From: Reichenbachiella agariperforans
GTDB lineage: Bacteria; Bacteroidota; Bacteroidia; Cytophagales; Cyclobacteriaceae
Length of the DNA stretch: 64,000 bases
NCBI RefSeq assembly: GCF_900142205.1
Contig: NZ_FRAA01000005.1
Location: 248,001-312,000, forward strand
Direction of reading: 5' to 3'
In this document: piece by piece, positions 1 through 7,615 of the stretch
Position numbering within the stretch: the first letter of the stretch is position 1
Layout of the letters: the number at the start of each line of letters is the position of its first letter
Made by a program: the position numbers and the translations under genes
The notes under the pieces: generated by a model
Database searches by the model: none
The model's input: the letters and a program-made list of their open reading frames with translations, nothing else
What the model was told of the DNA's origin: nothing

Positions 1-219
1 GGTTCCTATAAGCACCGAATTGCTATGAATTCCTGGCATGGGGTAAACAGACCATTGGCTTCAGGTGATAGCGCTGGGATGCGACATTTCAATATCATTT
101 TTAACAGCAAGGAAAAATTAGACTTGGCTTTGAGTAACCTGACTGACTTTAAGAAAAAAGATGACGGGTATTGGTTCTTAGACCCTTCCGGAAACAAAAT
201 TTGCTTGACGTATTCCTGA
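1..219 (+). CDS. VOC-family (glyoxalase/catechol dioxygenase-like) protein, C-terminal end
   Basis: The reading frame is open from the first base and ends at 219, so only the last 72 residues are visible and the start lies outside the window. The residues include YKHRIAMNSWHGVNRP, GMRHFNIIF and a closing DPSGNKICLTY. This order (a His/Trp segment, then 'G.RHF.I', then a DP.GN..CL strand) matches the second half of vicinal-oxygen-chelate proteins of the CatE/glyoxalase type, where the last strand supplies a metal-ligand position. The usual acidic ligand in that strand is not obvious here (ICLTY instead of IELY), so activity is uncertain. Substrate cannot be inferred. Confidence 0.6.
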   Translation, partial: GSYKHRIAMNSWHGVNRPLASGDSAGMRHFNIIFNSKEKLDLALSNLTDFKKKDDGYWFLDPSGNKICLTYS

Positions 220-249
220 TCTGCTTAAATTTCAGCTGGTAAAAAAACG

Positions 250-384
250 GCATACAATCGAGTAGACGGCTGACGGTCAAATGACCGCCGGTGCGCCTCT
301 CACACCACCAGATCCTTTCTTCGTCAGGACAGGCCAAGCGGTTCTCAATCCCTACCCTACAGGCCGGCTCGTAAGGGACTTTCA
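250..384 (-). mobile_element. Group II intron-like remnant (3' end with internal deletion)
   Basis: Read on the minus strand this stretch starts with GGTGAAAGTCCCTTACGAGC, continues with a CTGACGAAGAAAGGA segment, and closes with GTGAGAGGCGCACC and CGTCTACTCGATT. These strings resemble domain I and the domain IV-VI ends of bacterial group II introns. No maturase reading frame is present. The same 20-base GGTGAAAGTCCC block recurs at about 60,113 and the part at 299-354 recurs at 1063-1118, so these are scattered pieces of one element family. Compared with the copy at 60,100 the piece has lost about 210 bases between two GAGC motifs. Assignment rests on motif memory; a covariance search was not run. 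Confidence 0.5.
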
Positions 385-441
385 CCCGCTGGAACTTTCG
401 TGTTAACTTTGTTAACACATGCACATACTGGACACATACAT

Positions 442-467
442 TTGATATGAGATGCATGGCGGTTTAG
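442..467 (+). repeat. 26-bp attC-like arm, identical to the cassette site near 61,375
   Basis: This 26-base stretch (TTGATATGAGATGC followed by ATGGCGGTTTAG) is identical to the minus strand at 61,363-61,388, where it forms the left arm of an attC-like palindrome directly after a cassette gene. Here no partner arm or GTTA/TAAC core is recognisable beside it, so it looks like an orphan fragment of the same site family. Confidence 0.7.
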
Positions 468-483
468 CGGTCAGGATTCTATT

Positions 484-576
484 GTGGGGATTGGAAAGTC
501 CGCCACAAGTAATATATTTGATAAAAGCTGCTGTGGCGGTGAGGAACTCGAAAGGTTAGTACTTTCTAATCCCCAC
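484..576. repeat. Long imperfect inverted repeat (two nested stems)
   Basis: GTGGGGATTGGAAAGT at 484-499 pairs with ACTTTCTAATCCCCAC at 561-576 with one mismatch, and inside it CCGCCACA at 500-507 pairs perfectly with TGTGGCGG at 532-539. The structure would fold as a long hairpin with a side bulge of about 20 bases. No gene is encoded in 220-659; the stretch holds this palindrome, the intron remnant and the attC-like arm. Confidence 0.6.
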
Positions 577-647
577 TCATCATAGCTGGTCGTTGTATTC
601 CACTCGTCCAGTCGCAAAATGTCGTGGGAATTAACAAGCGGATTTGC

Positions 648-655
648 TAAATTTG
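648..655 (+). promoter_or_regulatory. Candidate -7 box (TAAATTTG) of the antitoxin gene
   Basis: TAAATTTG matches the Bacteroidota -7 consensus TAnnTTTG exactly and lies only four bases before the ATG at 660. If used, transcription would start at or near the start codon and give a leaderless mRNA. No convincing -33 TTG is seen about 19 bases upstream. Confidence 0.3.
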
Positions 656-659
656 ATAT

Positions 660-845
660 ATGGACAATCTCAAGGAACATCTGAACACCATAGCGGGGCA
701 ACTGACTCCTGACTCAACATTAGAAGACGTGTACGAACAACTTGCTTTGCTGGCAGACATTGAAAAGTCCGAACAAGATGAGCAAGCGAATAGGGTATTC
801 ACAACTTCGGAGGTCAAGGAACGACTCAACCAATGGGTAAAGTAG
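660..845 (+). CDS. Antitoxin-like small protein (partner of a broken ParE-type toxin)
   Basis: A 61-residue acidic protein beginning MDNLKEHLNTIAGQL, mostly predicted helix, with a C-terminal 'TTSEVKERLNQW' helix. The size, acidity and position just before a ParE/RelE-like frame that it overlaps (toxin ATG at 833, antitoxin stop at 845) are those of a type II antitoxin that neutralises the toxin by direct binding. No clear ribbon-helix-helix N-terminus is visible, so it may belong to the small antitoxins that lack one. The toxin next to it is inactivated, so this is an orphan antitoxin. Confidence 0.65.
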   Translation: MDNLKEHLNTIAGQLTPDSTLEDVYEQLALLADIEKSEQDEQANRVFTTSEVKERLNQWVK

Positions 846-1041
846 TTTGGACTAAGACCTCTCTCGACCAATTCGAAAGAATCGTTAAATACATCTCTGA
901 AGAACGTGGGAACTCATATGCCAAAATCGTTGGGGCTACAAGATCATTTATCGACTTTCAAAGGACAAAATAACCATCTCTCGTATCTTTCACACTGCTC
1001 AGAACCCAAGGAATATAACAGGCGCTAAGCGGCTTACTTAG
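833..1041 (+). pseudogene. ParE/RelE-type toxin, internally deleted and frameshifted
   Basis: The first frame (from 833) reads MGKVVWTKTSLDQFERIVKY and on to RGNSYAKIV, the N-terminal half of a ParE/RelE toxin. The typical C-terminal half, 'GYKIIYRL..DKITISRIFHTAQNPRNI', is present but in another frame from 931 to 1041. The middle of the fold, which normally carries the region between the first helices and the 'YKIIYR' strand, is missing. The deletion point is at about 929-934, and the original frame now stops at 971-973. A ribosome-dependent RNase or gyrase poison is therefore not expected from this copy. Confidence 0.8.
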
Positions 1042-1062
1042 TTACCTGCTTGCCGCAGGCTG

Positions 1063-1118
1063 CTCACACCACCACGTCCTTTCTTCGTCAGGACAGGCCA
1101 AGCGGTTCTCAATCCCTA
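1063..1118 (-). repeat. Second copy of a group II intron-like 3' fragment
   Basis: This 56-base stretch repeats 299-354 almost exactly (the only visible difference is ...CCAGATCC versus ...CCACGTCC). It sits just 3 bases beyond the stop of the CheC-like gene and just after the broken toxin gene. It has no coding capacity and appears to be a relic of the same element. Confidence 0.65.
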
Positions 1119-1121
1119 TAT

Positions 1122-1742
1122 CTAAGCCCCCTCCGCACTACGTTCGCGAATCTTGTTCAAGAACTGATCCTGAAACATCCACGTAAAGTCTGGTGTAATG
1201 TCCAATTCTTCCCCGACAAAATTAGCTTTGAAATAAACCACGTTGTTGAACTCCTCCGCCTCAGACTGCAAATAATCTTTCAGTTCGCCAGCTGGCATTA
1301 TATGCAGGCTAGGCACATGACCAAATAAATCTACATCGAGATAGTTAGAGAACTGTGTGATTACAGCAGCAGACACGATATTGTCCAGTTCTGTCAAAAA
1401 CCCTTCACTGAGCGCGGCAGCTTCTACCGAGGCACTCTTCTGAAAATGCTCAGGCAAACAGGCCGCATTGATTTTTTCTATCTCCTCTGCGGTGAATATC
1501 AAATGACAAACCCCTTTGAGTTCACCGATCAACCCTGTCCGTAGCAGGTAATAACTACTACTCGCATCGTCCGTCGGGCGCACGCTTTCTACTTGCTGTA
1601 GGGAATCAAAGCCAAAATCGATTTTCTTGATTGCTATTGGTGTTTTGAGGATACTAGACAAGGTCACCGATGCGTGATCCAGTCCATCTTTGATCAGGTC
1701 TGTAGCGATCTGATGCTCTTTTTCTTGTAAGTCAAATATCAT
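1122..1742 (-). CDS. CheC/CheX-family CheY-P phosphatase-like protein
   Basis: A 206-residue protein, last gene of the chemotaxis operon, 12 bases after cheB. Around residues 110-127 it has LSEGFLTELDNIVSAAVI, which contains the E-x-x-N signature of CheC, CheX and FliY phosphatases; these residues position a water to hydrolyse CheY-phosphate. The corresponding helix near the N-terminus (DGLDHASVTLSSIL) lacks the Glu/Asn pair, so only one active site looks intact, unlike classical two-site CheC. A partner CheD is encoded two genes upstream, and CheC-CheD complexes are known in Bacillus. It could equally be called CheX-like. Confidence 0.75.
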   Translation of the reverse strand: MIFDLQEKEHQIATDLIKDGLDHASVTLSSILKTPIAIKKIDFGFDSLQQVESVRPTDDASSSYYLLRTGLIGELKGVCHLIFTAEEIEKINAACLPEHFQKSASVEAAALSEGFLTELDNIVSAAVITQFSNYLDVDLFGHVPSLHIMPAGELKDYLQSEAEEFNNVVYFKANFVGEELDITPDFTWMFQDQFLNKIRERSAEGA

Positions 1743-1754
1743 AATCTTGAATGG

Positions 1755-2816
1755 TTAATTTTTAGTTTTATTCATCACGAGTTTCATGAGTACCTGTGGG
1801 ATTTGATCTAGAGGGCATACCTGATCGACAGCTTGGAGTGCAATGGCCTCTTTGGGCATCCCAAACACCACACAACTGTCCTCATCCTGTGCTATGGTAT
1901 GACTTCCTGCAGTATGCATGCCCAGCATACCTATAGCACCATCTTTGCCCATCCCTGTAAGGATCACACCGATGACGTACTTGGCCCAGTCGCCAGTCAC
2001 AGACTGAAATAGCCTATCCACAGAGGGTTTGTGTCCTGAAACTTTGGGACCATCAAAAAGCCTGGCTCGGTAACTTCCTCCATATTTTTCAACTGTGAGA
2101 TGTCTATCACCAGGCGAGATATAGACCTTGCCTGATCTGAGCGTCTCTTGATCTACTGCCTCTGCCACTTCCATAGGACACACACTATCGAGATAACGAG
2201 CATACTGCCCCGTAAACTCCACGGGCATGTGCTGGACTACCACTATCGGCGGAAAATTATCCGGAAGCTGCGACAGCAAATGCTTGATCGCCTGCGTCCC
2301 TCCTGCTGATGCACCGATACACACGACAGTATCTGGTCGTACCTGACTTAGTGGCATAGGTGTCTTCGGTACGCTAGTTTGGTAGATACTGCGACTCGGG
2401 ATCTGTTCTCTACCAACAGCATGTACGACCTGTAGCAGCTTCTCCTCCTGCACCAGTGTAGTCGTCATGTTAGAGTAGTCTATCACTGGTTTGTCTATTA
2501 CCTCCACTGCGCCGTACTCTAGTGCTTTGACGCCTATTTCCGGGTTTTTAGTGATTAGAGATGAAAACACAATCACAGGAATCGGATGCTGATTCATGAG
2601 TTTTTTGAGGAAGGTCAGTCCATCCATTTTGGGCATTCTGACATCCAGTAGTATGACATTTGGCTTGACCTTTCGCATGATATCGACTGCTTCGTAGGCA
2701 TCATTGGCCACACCGATCACCTCCAGCTCATCACTTTGTGCAAAAACATATTCCAGCATTTTTTGCACGGAACGTGAATCATCTATGATCAGTATTTTAA
2801 TCTTGTCTACACTCAT
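1755..2816 (-). CDS. cheB: CheB, chemotaxis response regulator protein-glutamate methylesterase
   Basis: 353 residues: an N-terminal receiver domain (about 1-125; IDDSRSVQ acidic pocket, phospho-acceptor Asp in ILLDVRMPKMDG, Lys in VIDKPV) and a C-terminal methylesterase domain (about 160-345). The catalytic triad is visible as Ser in CIGASAGG, His in VVQHMP, and Asp in GMGKDGAIGM. It removes methyl groups from, and may deamidate, the MCP encoded in the same operon. The start ATG overlaps the cheD stop by 4 bases, indicating translational coupling. Confidence 0.97.
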   Translation of the reverse strand: MSVDKIKILIIDDSRSVQKMLEYVFAQSDELEVIGVANDAYEAVDIMRKVKPNVILLDVRMPKMDGLTFLKKLMNQHPIPVIVFSSLITKNPEIGVKALEYGAVEVIDKPVIDYSNMTTTLVQEEKLLQVVHAVGREQIPSRSIYQTSVPKTPMPLSQVRPDTVVCIGASAGGTQAIKHLLSQLPDNFPPIVVVQHMPVEFTGQYARYLDSVCPMEVAEAVDQETLRSGKVYISPGDRHLTVEKYGGSYRARLFDGPKVSGHKPSVDRLFQSVTGDWAKYVIGVILTGMGKDGAIGMLGMHTAGSHTIAQDEDSCVVFGMPKEAIALQAVDQVCPLDQIPQVLMKLVMNKTKN

Positions 2817-3289
2817 GGCGTTTTCTTCTGAGACCCTACATAGCGCATCTTCACGACACCTGATTCCGTATCGAAGATGATCTTTCTTCCTACTTTCCCT
2901 CCGACACTTTTTGCCACGACTCGTATCCCATGTTCTTTGAGTATATCATGTGCTACTTCGGCATTTCTATCTCCTATCCGAGCTGTAAATTCCACTTGGT
3001 TGGCTCCACCAAATACCTTGGCGATGATATTTTCTACCCTGCAGTTGTGGCGTAGCATCTCCTTGATCAGTTTTTCTGTAGCAATGTTGCCATACTTCAC
3101 AGATGCCAGACCTTGACCATTCCAGAAGGGCAGCATGAAATGATTGATCGCTCCTATTTTCCTGACCGTATCATAGAGACACACCGATATACATGAGCCC
3201 AATACAGTCGTCACTTCCGTGTGCTGTGACCCTACGAATAAGTGTGAAGGGTACAGAAAATGAGTCGATATCTTCGATACAGTTGTCAA
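2813..3289 (-). CDS. cheD: CheD, chemoreceptor glutamine deamidase
   Basis: 158 residues with the CheD catalytic signature: VTTVLGSCISVCLYD supplies the nucleophilic Cys and GAINHFMLP the His. A GGANQ segment and an EVAHDILKEHGI helix follow as in the family. CheD deamidates receptor glutamines and binds CheC-type phosphatases. It overlaps the upstream kinase-like gene and the downstream cheB by 4 bases each. Confidence 0.95.
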   Translation of the reverse strand: MTTVSKISTHFLYPSHLFVGSQHTEVTTVLGSCISVCLYDTVRKIGAINHFMLPFWNGQGLASVKYGNIATEKLIKEMLRHNCRVENIIAKVFGGANQVEFTARIGDRNAEVAHDILKEHGIRVVAKSVGGKVGRKIIFDTESGVVKMRYVGSQKKTP

Positions 3290-4176
3290 AAGCTCTCTTC
3301 GCTGCTATCTGAAAACAATTCAAAGTCATCCTCATCAAAGAGTGACAGGTTACCCTCAGACGTTACTGATGACAATCGCACAGTCGCGACCGTCCCCTCT
3401 CCTAATGCGGAATCTATCTGCATCGTACCATCCAGCATATCGACCAACGCATGCACGATGGACAGTCCCAGACCATGACCTCCGTAGGTTTTGGTTGTCC
3501 CTCCTTCGAGCTGGTTAAATCGGTCATAGATAGTGGCGCGATCCGCATCGGATATCCCTACTCCATTGTCTCGAATAACGAATACCAAATGATCTTCTGC
3601 ATTGCGTGACAGTTCGATCTCTATTTCCCCTGTTTCAGGATCACTAAACTTGTGTGCATTGGAGATCAAATTAGACAGGATCATCAACACCTTATTTCTA
3701 TCCGAATAGAGGATTTCGTTGACATCTGCATCTACTCGACAGGTAACTTGACAATCATTCAACTGATTCTGTACCATCGCGATCGCCTCTCCAATCACCT
3801 CCACACAGGTAAACTGCCCTAGCTCGAGCTGTGCATCACCTGCCTCCAACTCAGCTGCCATGAACAAATTTCGCAGTTGAAAATTGAGTGCGGATGCCTC
3901 TTGGTAGACCAGTTTCGTGTTTTTGACCCAGGCCTCAGGAGATAGATGTCCAGACAGATTCAATCGCAGCAAGCCCATGATGGAGGTCATCGGGTTGTTG
4001 ATTTCATTTTTGATATTGGAGAGAAACTGTGACTTGAGTCGCTCGGACTGCAAGAGCTTATCATTGACGACCTTTAGATCTGCCATGAACCGCTTCTGCT
4101 CCTGTAGCAGTTCGTTCTTTTCGGCGAAGCGTGCTTTCAGCTCCTCCAGTAGTTGTTCGTCTGAGAGTTGAGTCAT
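3286..4176 (-). CDS. Sensor-less histidine-kinase-like protein lacking the phospho-acceptor His
   Basis: 296 residues without membrane segments. Residues about 1-45 form a coiled coil. The dimerisation helix has FLSNIKNEINNPMTS where active kinases have 'SHELRTP', so the phospho-acceptor His position is Asn. The ATPase domain (about 160-270) keeps its N box (LISNAHKF), G1 (DNGVGI), F (YDRFNQ) and G2 (HGLGLSI) motifs. It probably binds ATP but should not autophosphorylate on the usual residue. The protein ends in EESF, like the MCP (FESF). It overlaps cheR and cheD by 4 bases, so it is part of the chemotaxis system; its function is unknown. Confidence 0.85.
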   Translation of the reverse strand: MTQLSDEQLLEELKARFAEKNELLQEQKRFMADLKVVNDKLLQSERLKSQFLSNIKNEINNPMTSIMGLLRLNLSGHLSPEAWVKNTKLVYQEASALNFQLRNLFMAAELEAGDAQLELGQFTCVEVIGEAIAMVQNQLNDCQVTCRVDADVNEILYSDRNKVLMILSNLISNAHKFSDPETGEIEIELSRNAEDHLVFVIRDNGVGISDADRATIYDRFNQLEGGTTKTYGGHGLGLSIVHALVDMLDGTMQIDSALGEGTVATVRLSSVTSEGNLSLFDEDDFELFSDSSEESF

Positions 4177-5054
4177 AGTGCTTTCTGGTAAATGGTGGGC
4201 TTAACGAGTTTGAGGTTCGTCGCAGTTCTAAACAATGACTCGGAGTGTCCTACAAAAAGGTATCCTCCGGGTTTGAGTTTCTTGACTAATCTACTGATTA
4301 CCTTGTCTTGGTTTTCACGATCAAAATAGATGAGCACGTTTCTACAAAAGATGATATCATAGGTATCTTCTAGCTTGTACTCTTCGTCCATGAGGTTGAG
4401 TCTACCAAACGCAGTCTTAGCACGCAGCTCTGGTTTCACTCTCACTATAGGTTTATTAAGGTCTTTGCTTTTGAGGAAATACTCCTTTTTGAGCTGCTGC
4501 GACATATTGATCAGCCGCGCAATATTATAGACCCCATTGATGGCGGTGTGCAAAGCATCGACAGATATGTCGGTACCTAGTATTCGGTACGAACGGTGTG
4601 TGAGTTTATGCTTCTTCATGAACTCTTCCATCACCATGGCGATGGTGTAAATCTCCTCTCCAGTAGATGCTGCCGAGCTCCATATCTTGATGTCACCTGC
4701 CCGCTTCTCTGCAAACAGACTAGGCAGCAGCACTTCGTTCATAAAATCAAAATGTGCAGATTCTCTGAAGAAATCTGTCTTGTTAGTCGATACGGCATTG
4801 ATCATGTGGACAACCTCCTCGGTCTCCTCATGTCCCAATACTAAATCTATATATTCTGCAAAGCTCTCCAACTGCAACTCTTTGAGACGCTTTTGGAGTC
4901 TTCCCTCTACCATTACTTTCTTGTGCTCTGGTAGTTTGATCCCATAGTTGGTCGTGATGAACTCACTGAGCTGTATGAACTGCTCTGGGTTCAGCATCTT
5001 GCGAGACAGTGTATGGGTGATAGCGGTATTGGGTTTAGGTACTGGCATGTCCAT
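4173..5054 (-). CDS. cheR: CheR, chemotaxis protein methyltransferase
   Basis: 293 residues. The N-terminal helical domain (about 20-85) is followed by STNKTDFFRE and the SAM-binding Rossmann domain with SSAASTGEEIYTIAM, LGTDIS and FCRNVLIYFD, all CheR hallmarks. It methylates receptor glutamates using S-adenosylmethionine. An alternative start at Met20 (MLNPEQF) is possible because the first 19 residues are not conserved-looking. Three bases separate it from the MCP gene; it overlaps the next gene by 4 bases. Confidence 0.96.
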   Translation of the reverse strand: MDMPVPKPNTAITHTLSRKMLNPEQFIQLSEFITTNYGIKLPEHKKVMVEGRLQKRLKELQLESFAEYIDLVLGHEETEEVVHMINAVSTNKTDFFRESAHFDFMNEVLLPSLFAEKRAGDIKIWSSAASTGEEIYTIAMVMEEFMKKHKLTHRSYRILGTDISVDALHTAINGVYNIARLINMSQQLKKEYFLKSKDLNKPIVRVKPELRAKTAFGRLNLMDEEYKLEDTYDIIFCRNVLIYFDRENQDKVISRLVKKLKPGGYLFVGHSESLFRTATNLKLVKPTIYQKAL

Positions 5055-5057
5055 CGA

Positions 5058-7040
5058 TTAAAAACTTTCGAAATCCGAATCTGAAATAGAAGAAGGCGTA
5101 CCCAAGTCTATGTTGACTCCAGACACCACTTTCTTAGGAGCAGACACTGGCCTTGCTGTCGGTTTTGGAGCAGTTTTGGGTGTCTCTGTTTTCTGTACTG
5201 TTGTTTTCTTTTTAGCATCCACTTTTGGCACTTCTGTTTTCTTCTTGGTGGACACAGATGCCATGGTTCTATTGCCTGTCACTGACTTGAGCTGACTCAC
5301 ATCATCCACCTGACGTTCAGCGGTTTTAAAGAAAGAAAGCACTTCATGGATTTGTCCAGATAGTTTGATAAGGTTCTCCGCATTGTGCGCCAAATCTCCT
5401 AATCCATTGGCATTCTTTTGTGCCACTTCGTTGAGGACATGTACGGCGTTGTTAATCTGCTCTGCTCCGTTGTTTTGTTCCACAGTACTACTGGCAATCT
5501 CACGTACGAGACGGGCTGTGTTTTCTATCTCTGGCACGACGACCTCTAACATCTCACCAGATTCCATGGCTGTAGAGACGCTAGACGCAGAGACTTGGTT
5601 GATCTCATTGGCAGCTAGCTGACTGCGTTCGGCCAGGCGACGTATCTCAGCAGCTACAACGGCAAAGCCTTTGCCATGCTCGCCAGCTCTCGCTGCCTCG
5701 ACTGCTGCATTGAGTGCCAAGAGGTTAGTTTGTCGAGAGATTTCGCCGATGATAGAGATTTTGTCTGTGATGATTTTCATCGACAGGACTGTCTTCTTGA
5801 CGGCATCATTACTGTTTTTGAGGTTTTCAGCGCCTGATTGTGCGATCGCCTCGGTCTCTCTTGCATTTTTGGTGTTTTGATTGATATTGGCCGCCATCTC
5901 TTCGATAGAGGCGGATATCTCCTCAGCAGAACTCGCCTGCTCTGTGCCCCCTTCTGCGATACGATGCGTCGTTACGTTCATCTCCTCACAGGCCTTGACC
6001 ATAGACTTACCCACTGCTTTGAGTGTCCCAATGAGATTTCTAAAATTGGTAGTCATGGATTCAAACTTCTCCACCAAGTCCCCTAGTTCGTCATCACTAA
6101 CTTTCTTGATCTTGGCCTCCAGATCTCCATTGGCAAAGGTAGTGACGGTATGAAGTGCGTGTGATACAGACCGAGAAACTTGATAAAACACGACCCACAT
6201 TACCACGATCAAAACGAGTGTCACCAGTATCATACCGATGATCACACCTCGTTCGCTATCTGCTCTCTGCGTCGCAACTAGCTCACTTATCCCTGTATTT
6301 AATTGTTCAACTGCCTGTAGTGTCTGAGCAGCTACGACTTGAATATCCTCTTTGATTCCCTGAGAGTTATCGTAACCAATTTCACGCTCCACTTGATCCA
6401 GATTTGTCAAAAGGGTGCGGGTTTCGTGTACTTGAGTACTATCCAAATCACCAGCCATCAATGACGCATCCAATCGCCCGATTGCATAGTCCATATCTAA
6501 ATGCACCCCATCATAGAGAAAAGCCAGATCGTGCAAGTCAAGGTAAACCCTAAGCGCTGACACATTCTCAACCTGAGGCAGCTCTGTTAGCGCACGTTTG
6601 AGTTCTCCCACTCGCCCAGCCTGATGCTTACCTCTCTGCCTCATAGCAGTTGATAGTGTTACGAATTCATTTTCATAAGTTATGAATAGCTGTTCTAATG
6701 CGGTAAGCTCAGGCTCCATCCCCTGTGCTTTGACCCATTCATTAGACTTCAGTGCATGTATGGCACGTTCTACCTCTTCATGATCCGCTTTGATTTCTTT
6801 CATCGCAGCACTACTCCCTGAGGACAGATACGCATCTGATAGCAATTCGTGATACACAAAATCGTTTTTGGCTCCTGCGATCTTCAAAGCATTTTGTGCT
6901 ATAAGGTGTGTTTTTTGGTCAACCTGTGTCAGTGCCTCATTGCTATGAAATGTACGGACAAACATCCATCCCAATGTCAATATCAGAATGAGTATTACCG
7001 AAGCAGTTAGCGTTAGTTTTTTCTTGATGGTCAATCTCAT
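5058..7040 (-). CDS. Methyl-accepting chemotaxis protein with HAMP domain
   Basis: 660 residues. TM1 at about 9-28 and TM2 at about 265-290 flank a periplasmic helical bundle of about 235 residues, consistent with a four-helix sensor. A HAMP domain follows (about 290-345), then the cytoplasmic signalling hairpin with the conserved tip [20 protein letters not shown]. The last 85 residues are a Lys/Pro/Thr-rich linker ending DSDFESF, which resembles the C-terminal NWETF-type tether for CheR/CheB. It is the only receptor in this operon. The ligand cannot be inferred. Confidence 0.95.
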   Translation of the reverse strand: MRLTIKKKLTLTASVILILILTLGWMFVRTFHSNEALTQVDQKTHLIAQNALKIAGAKNDFVYHELLSDAYLSSGSSAAMKEIKADHEEVERAIHALKSNEWVKAQGMEPELTALEQLFITYENEFVTLSTAMRQRGKHQAGRVGELKRALTELPQVENVSALRVYLDLHDLAFLYDGVHLDMDYAIGRLDASLMAGDLDSTQVHETRTLLTNLDQVEREIGYDNSQGIKEDIQVVAAQTLQAVEQLNTGISELVATQRADSERGVIIGMILVTLVLIVVMWVVFYQVSRSVSHALHTVTTFANGDLEAKIKKVSDDELGDLVEKFESMTTNFRNLIGTLKAVGKSMVKACEEMNVTTHRIAEGGTEQASSAEEISASIEEMAANINQNTKNARETEAIAQSGAENLKNSNDAVKKTVLSMKIITDKISIIGEISRQTNLLALNAAVEAARAGEHGKGFAVVAAEIRRLAERSQLAANEINQVSASSVSTAMESGEMLEVVVPEIENTARLVREIASSTVEQNNGAEQINNAVHVLNEVAQKNANGLGDLAHNAENLIKLSGQIHEVLSFFKTAERQVDDVSQLKSVTGNRTMASVSTKKKTEVPKVDAKKKTTVQKTETPKTAPKPTARPVSAPKKVVSGVNIDLGTPSSISDSDFESF

Positions 7041-7070
7041 GGTTATGATCAGTTATAGCTAAGTCAAAGA

Positions 7071-7613
7071 CTATTGGGCTGGTTGTTTAGTTCTTTTTGT
7101 GGTTTGATCTTTCTTTTCATTCTCTGCTTGCGTAACAGACTCCAGCGCGATCACCTCATGGAGTGAAAATATTTGATCCAAATCCAGTATCATGGCATAG
7201 TGTTCCTCTACCGAAAACATACCTGTGATAAATCGCTCATAATCATTGGATTCAAACTTCGGAGGAGGTAGTATCTCTTCACGTGTCAAATCAATCACTT
7301 CTAATACTTCATCTACTAAAACCCCTACTGCCAAACGCTGACCGTTGGCATTGATCTCCACGACTATCACACACGTATCTACTGAAAAAGCTGTAGCGGA
7401 CATGCCTAGTTTGACACGGGTATCTACGAGTGGCACCATGTGCTTGCGCACATTGATCACGCCACTCATATATGCAGGTGCTTTGGGTATTTTAGAGATT
7501 TTGGGCACTTCGATGATCTCTATCACTTTGGTAACATTGACTGCAAAGAATTCCTGATCTAAGCTAAAGCTAAGTACATGCTCTGGTATTTTGATAGCTA
7601 TAGGTGTTTCCAT
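7071..7613 (-). CDS. cheW: CheW-like coupling protein (second copy)
   Basis: 180 residues, a single CheW domain (about 10-155) with the family's VLSFSLDQEFFAVNV start, GVINVRKHMVPLVDTRVKLG centre and MILDLDQIF end. The final 25 residues are a charged Lys/Thr/Gln tail (KKDQTTKRTKQ). CheW couples CheA to receptors. It lies 2 bases after the first cheW and 30 bases before the MCP. It resembles the first copy in core motifs but is clearly divergent, so the two may sit in different positions of the array. Confidence 0.93.
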   Translation of the reverse strand: METPIAIKIPEHVLSFSLDQEFFAVNVTKVIEIIEVPKISKIPKAPAYMSGVINVRKHMVPLVDTRVKLGMSATAFSVDTCVIVVEINANGQRLAVGVLVDEVLEVIDLTREEILPPPKFESNDYERFITGMFSVEEHYAMILDLDQIFSLHEVIALESVTQAENEKKDQTTKRTKQPAQ

Positions 7614-7615
7614 CT

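Noticed and set aside
149-457. A 102-residue minus-strand frame at the left edge
   Set aside because: It lies across the intron-like remnant and the attC-like arm and has no recognisable features; it is a chance frame in non-coding sequence.
5110-6153. Several plus-strand frames of 60-90 residues opposite the MCP gene
   Set aside because: They are antisense shadows of a strongly conserved MCP coding region and have Ser/Thr-rich composition typical of such frames.
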